Shown piece by piece: positions 5,489 to 8,422 of a stretch of 8,422 nucleotides of DNA. Location: the NCBI GenBank assembly GCA_945876985.1, contig CAMCQX010000053.1, positions 1-8,422 on the forward strand, in the 5' to 3' direction. Both the position numbers and the translations under genes were made by a program. Origin of the DNA: Chitinophaga pinensis. GTDB taxonomy: Bacteria > Bacteroidota > Bacteroidia > UKL13-3. The notes under the pieces were generated by a model. The model was not told the origin of the DNA. It was given only the letters and a program-made list of their open reading frames with translations, and searched no databases. Position 1 is the stretch's first letter. Each line of letters opens with the position of its first letter.

Positions 5489-6007
5489 ATGGATATAATA
5501 AAAACACCTAAAGATAGCTACACCATTATGAATGAATTGGTTTTGCCTAACGATACCAATACTTTAAATAATTTAATGGGTGGAAAATTATTGCATTGGA
5601 TGGACATTTGTGCAGCCATTGCAGCGCAAAAACACAGCGGAAAAGTGGTGGTTACCGCTTCTGTTGACAGTGTAAGTTTCAGTAAAAATATTCATTTGGG
5701 CGATGTAGTAACTTTGGAAGCTTATGTTTCTCGCTCGTTTAATACATCTATGGAAATTCATATCGTTGTTCACGCTGAAAATATTCCAAATGGCGACCGA
5801 TTTAAAAGCAACGAAGCTTATTATACTTTTGTGGCTTTAGACAGGAACGGTTCTCCTTTAAAAGTGCCAGCCTTAACACCCGAAACTCCCGAAGAAATTA
5901 AACGATTTGATGGTGCGCTTCGCAGGCGTCAACTGCGTTTGGTGTTAGCTGGAAAAATGAAACCCGATGAAGCTACTGAGTTAAAAGCATTGTTTATTAC
6001 TGAATAA
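5489..6007 (+). CDS. hotdog-fold acyl-CoA thioesterase (YciA/BFIT-like)
   Basis: A 172-aa cytosolic enzyme expected to hydrolyse acyl-CoA to free fatty acid and CoA. The N-terminal half has the thioesterase signature: NDTNTLNNLMGGKLLHWMD (21-39), then CAAIAAQKHSGKVVVTASVD. This gives the conserved Asn, the GG preceding the long hotdog helix and the Asp39 expected near the active site. SFSKNIHLGDVVTLEAYV and SMEIHIVVHAENI form the following beta strands, and YYTFVALDRNG closes the sheet. The charged C-terminal tail (PETPEEIKRFDGALRRRQ) is typical of longer acyl-CoA hydrolases in this phylum. A TTG at 5462 would add nine residues (MQPYFKKIK) not seen in the family, so the ATG at 5489 after an A-rich leader is preferred. 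It is the first gene of a compact unit, with the next coding region 9 nt downstream. The chain-length preference cannot be read from the sequence. Confidence 0.9.
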   Translation: MDIIKTPKDSYTIMNELVLPNDTNTLNNLMGGKLLHWMDICAAIAAQKHSGKVVVTASVDSVSFSKNIHLGDVVTLEAYVSRSFNTSMEIHIVVHAENIPNGDRFKSNEAYYTFVALDRNGSPLKVPALTPETPEEIKRFDGALRRRQLRLVLAGKMKPDEATELKALFITE

Positions 6008-6016
6008 TTTTTTTAA

Positions 6017-7501
6017 ATTATCAAAAATTTCGTTTTCATATTTGCCCTTTTATTTAGTTTGCTTTGCAATAACATTGCTGCAAGCCCTTATACTTTTGTG
6101 CTTTCACCAAACTTATTAGAAGCTCAAAAACACATTGCGGCTTTGCGCTTAGAAAAAGGAAAAGCCTTTGTTGATGCTGAAAAACAAAGCAATAAAATGA
6201 ACATGGCCGTTCATTTATTCGATAATTACATTGATTTTTACAGAATCCTTTGTTTGCAAAAACAGGAAGATTTTATTGCTTTTGAAAAAGCAAAATCGGG
6301 TAGGATAGAAGCACTAAAAAAAATTGATAACTCCAATCCGTATAAGTTATATGCACAGTCTGAAATTCATTTGCAAAGTGCATTTTTAAAAGGAATGTTT
6401 GAGGAATATGTTGGTGCTGCTTGGGATTTTAGATCTTGCTATCAATTATTAGAAGAAAATACCCAAAAATTTCCTAATTTTATTGCTAACAAAAAAGACT
6501 TAGGAGTTATAAAAGCCATTTTAGGAACCATTCCCGATTCTTATCATTGGATTGTAAGCATTGCCGGTATGAAAGCCGATTTGAAAGAAGGCTTGCAGCT
6601 AATGAAAGAATATGTAGAAAAAGCGGATGACAAGGAAATATTGATGGAGCGCAAAAACGCGCAATATTTTTATACATTATTCAACCTTAATTTTTTGAAA
6701 AATAAAAAGGAAGCTTGGACGCTTGCCGACAAATACACCAACGATTATAAAACCAATTTAATGAGCGCATGTATTCGTTCATTTGCCGCCAAAGGAACTG
6801 ATAATAACGAAGCTTGTTTGGTAGCTTTAAACGAAAAACCTACAGGACATGAATATGTTTCGTTTCCCTTTTTAGAAATGATGCATGGTTCCGCGTTGCT
6901 CCAACGATTAGATTTAAATGCTGTAACCCACTTTAGGAAGTTTATAGCCACCAATAAAGACAAAAACGACAATAAGGATGCCTATTTAAAATTAAGCTGG
7001 TGTGCATGGCTTAAAAACGATACTTCCAATTATTTATTGTATAGAAATATTGCTACCAACATTTCAAAAAGTGGTGAAAAGAATAAACTTGCTTCAAGCG
7101 GTGGAGTTGGTTTTTTTCCTGAAAAATCATTATTAAAAGCTCGTTTGCTTTTTGATGGTGGATATTATGCACAAGCCGAAGAAATACTGATGGCCAAACC
7201 ATTTGCTTCTTTTAAAAACCAACTCGAAAAAACTGAATACTGTTATCGATTAGGACGAATTTACCACGAAAGTAATAAGCTTTCAAAAGCCATTGAATAT
7301 TTTGATTTAACCATTAAAGCTAATTACAAAGAAAACGAATTTATGGCTGCAAACGCTTGTTTACAATTAGGCTTTATTTACGAAAAACTAAATTTTAAAA
7401 AATTAGCAAAAACCTATTTCGATAAAGTATTGGAATATAAAAATTACGATTACAAAAACTACATACAGCAACAAGCCAAAGCGGCCATTGCGAAGTTATA
7501 A
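6017..7501 (+). CDS. secreted TPR protein with apparent ATT/ATC start codon
   Basis: About 493 residues, exported and then probably acting by protein-protein contact in the periplasm or at the surface. The frame is closed on the left by TAA at 6014-6016. The next codons read ATT ATC AAA AAT TTC and encode (M)IKNFVFIFALLFSLLC, then NNIAA-SPYTF. This is a clear signal peptide with a lysine, a hydrophobic core and a likely cleavage near IAA. No ATG or GTG lies in this part. A TTG at 6059 would remove almost the whole signal peptide, so ATT (6017) or ATC (6020) is the likely start. The cysteine lacks a lipobox context (SLLC). The mature part is helical; near the C-terminus YCYRLGRIYHESNKLSKAIEYF and ACLQLGFIYEKLNFKKLAKTYFDKVL are two clear TPR units. 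I recall similar TPR proteins in Bacteroidota without known function. It lies 9 nt after the thioesterase gene, so reinitiation is plausible. Confidence 0.85.
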   Translation: MIKNFVFIFALLFSLLCNNIAASPYTFVLSPNLLEAQKHIAALRLEKGKAFVDAEKQSNKMNMAVHLFDNYIDFYRILCLQKQEDFIAFEKAKSGRIEALKKIDNSNPYKLYAQSEIHLQSAFLKGMFEEYVGAAWDFRSCYQLLEENTQKFPNFIANKKDLGVIKAILGTIPDSYHWIVSIAGMKADLKEGLQLMKEYVEKADDKEILMERKNAQYFYTLFNLNFLKNKKEAWTLADKYTNDYKTNLMSACIRSFAAKGTDNNEACLVALNEKPTGHEYVSFPFLEMMHGSALLQRLDLNAVTHFRKFIATNKDKNDNKDAYLKLSWCAWLKNDTSNYLLYRNIATNISKSGEKNKLASSGGVGFFPEKSLLKARLLFDGGYYAQAEEILMAKPFASFKNQLEKTEYCYRLGRIYHESNKLSKAIEYFDLTIKANYKENEFMAANACLQLGFIYEKLNFKKLAKTYFDKVLEYKNYDYKNYIQQQAKAAIAKL

Positions 7502-7512
7502 TTATTACAAAT

Positions 7513-8422
7513 TTGAAAGATTTTAAATCCATTAATCCATTCAGTGAGGCACACCTTTTAAGCTTTGATTTTATTAATGATTCAATGCTTGAAAATAACC
7601 TACAACAAGCCTCAGAATCATTTAAAATTTGGCGAAATACAACTTTTGCTGAACGCGCAAAATGCGTGTTAAAACTTTCGTATTTATTAAAGGAAAATGC
7701 CGATGAATTAGCAGAAATAGCTTGCTTAGAAATGGGTAAATTGAAATCAGAAGCCAAAGCCGAAGTTTTGAAAAGTGTTCGCCTTTGTGAATATTATTCT
7801 ACCCGAAGTGCCGATATTTTGCAAAGCAAATTAAGTCAGTCGGAAACTGGTGCAACTGTAGAAATTAAGTACGAACCTTTGGGTGTGGTTTTGGGAATTT
7901 TTCCTTGGAATTTTCCTTATTGGCAAGTGTTGCGCAGCGCCATTCCAATCATTATGAGTGGCAATTGTGTGTTTATAAAACCTGCGCCAAATGTGCCTCA
8001 AAGCAGTTTGGCTTTGCAAGATTTATTGAACCAATGTGGTTTTGAAAATGGCGTAATACAAACCATTTTTGCCAGCGAAAAACAAATTGAAAACTTAATT
8101 AACGATTCAAGAATTGCAGCAACTACGCTTACTGGAAGCGAAAAAGCTGGTTCAGCAGTTGCAAGTTTATCGGGTAAAAACATTAAAAAATCGGTATTAG
8201 AATTAGGAGGCAGCGATCCTTTTATTGTGCTAGCTGATGCCGATTTGCAGCAAACTTTAACGGGTGCTATGCAGGCTCGTTTTCAAAATAATGGACAAAG
8301 TTGTGTGTCGGCTAAACGATTCATTGTTCATCAAAATATTGCTGAAGAATTTTTAAAAGGGTTGATAGAAAAAATGGAGAAGTTGGTGATAGGAAACCCA
8401 ATGAATGAAAATGTTGCCATTG
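7513..8422 (+). CDS. aldehyde dehydrogenase, succinate-semialdehyde dehydrogenase-like, 3' partial
   Basis: An NAD(P)-dependent aldehyde dehydrogenase cut by the right edge; 303 residues are visible of about 455 expected. Catalytic and cofactor features are intact: PWNFP with Asn133, KPAPNVP with the cofactor-binding Lys156, TLTGSEKAGSAVA, the general base Glu230 in LELGGSDPF, and the nucleophile Cys264 in NNGQSC. The TGS..AG..VA and QNNGQSCVSAKRFIV patterns are typical of the succinate-semialdehyde dehydrogenase (GabD/Sad) group, which oxidises succinate semialdehyde to succinate. Other short-chain aldehydes remain possible. The start is taken as TTG at 7513, giving MKDFKSINPFSE, the usual N-terminus of this group; no ATG or GTG is available near it. 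It begins 11 nt after the TPR gene stop codon, so it is probably co-transcribed. Confidence 0.92.
   Translation, partial: MKDFKSINPFSEAHLLSFDFINDSMLENNLQQASESFKIWRNTTFAERAKCVLKLSYLLKENADELAEIACLEMGKLKSEAKAEVLKSVRLCEYYSTRSADILQSKLSQSETGATVEIKYEPLGVVLGIFPWNFPYWQVLRSAIPIIMSGNCVFIKPAPNVPQSSLALQDLLNQCGFENGVIQTIFASEKQIENLINDSRIAATTLTGSEKAGSAVASLSGKNIKKSVLELGGSDPFIVLADADLQQTLTGAMQARFQNNGQSCVSAKRFIVHQNIAEEFLKGLIEKMEKLVIGNPMNENVAI

Overview
This AT-rich window looks like a chromosomal segment of a member of the Bacteroidota (Bacteroidetes). The evidence is a PorE-like OmpA/beta-propeller protein of the type linked to type IX secretion, TAnnTTTG-type -7 promoter boxes ahead of a tRNA and a membrane-protein gene, no Shine-Dalgarno motif ahead of any gene, and several short intergenic repeat types that I recall from this phylum. 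The genus cannot be read from the sequence. No phage, insertion sequence, CRISPR array or plasmid gene is visible.

Left part (1-2276): the 3' part of a TPR / five-bladed propeller / carboxypeptidase-regulatory / OmpA-C protein, followed after 10 nt by a conserved acidic cytosolic protein of unknown function, probably in one operon. A gene-less stretch (2277-2678) follows, made of several unrelated repeat-like pieces: a stem-loop just after the stop codon, a pyrimidine/purine hairpin, a 27-nt CGTCATTGCGAGG-type repeat and a period-8 direct repeat that runs into the next gene.

Middle part (2679-5405): a ten-TM EamA/DMT transporter, then a region holding a tRNA-Arg(CCG) on the minus strand, flanked by inverted repeats. 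On the downstream side of the tRNA are three diverged copies of a 14-nt palindromic unit. Two of these form a 22-position hairpin that could terminate transcription from both sides. Next is a 449-aa polytopic membrane protein of an uncharacterised, possibly GT-C-like, family with a promoter box so close to its ATG that the mRNA may be nearly leaderless.

Right part (5489-8422): a tightly packed three-gene unit of a hotdog-fold acyl-CoA thioesterase, a secreted TPR protein and an aldehyde dehydrogenase resembling succinate-semialdehyde dehydrogenase (cut by the window edge). Gaps are 9 and 11 nt. The TPR gene appears to have no ATG, GTG or usable TTG start: its signal peptide is encoded from an ATT or ATC codon directly after an in-frame stop. 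The dehydrogenase seems to start with TTG. The thioesterase and dehydrogenase suggest acyl-CoA or aldehyde metabolism, but the shared operon could equally be housekeeping co-transcription.

I do not see a dramatic new system. The most unusual observations are the non-ATG start of the secreted TPR gene and the covarying palindromic repeats beside the tRNA.
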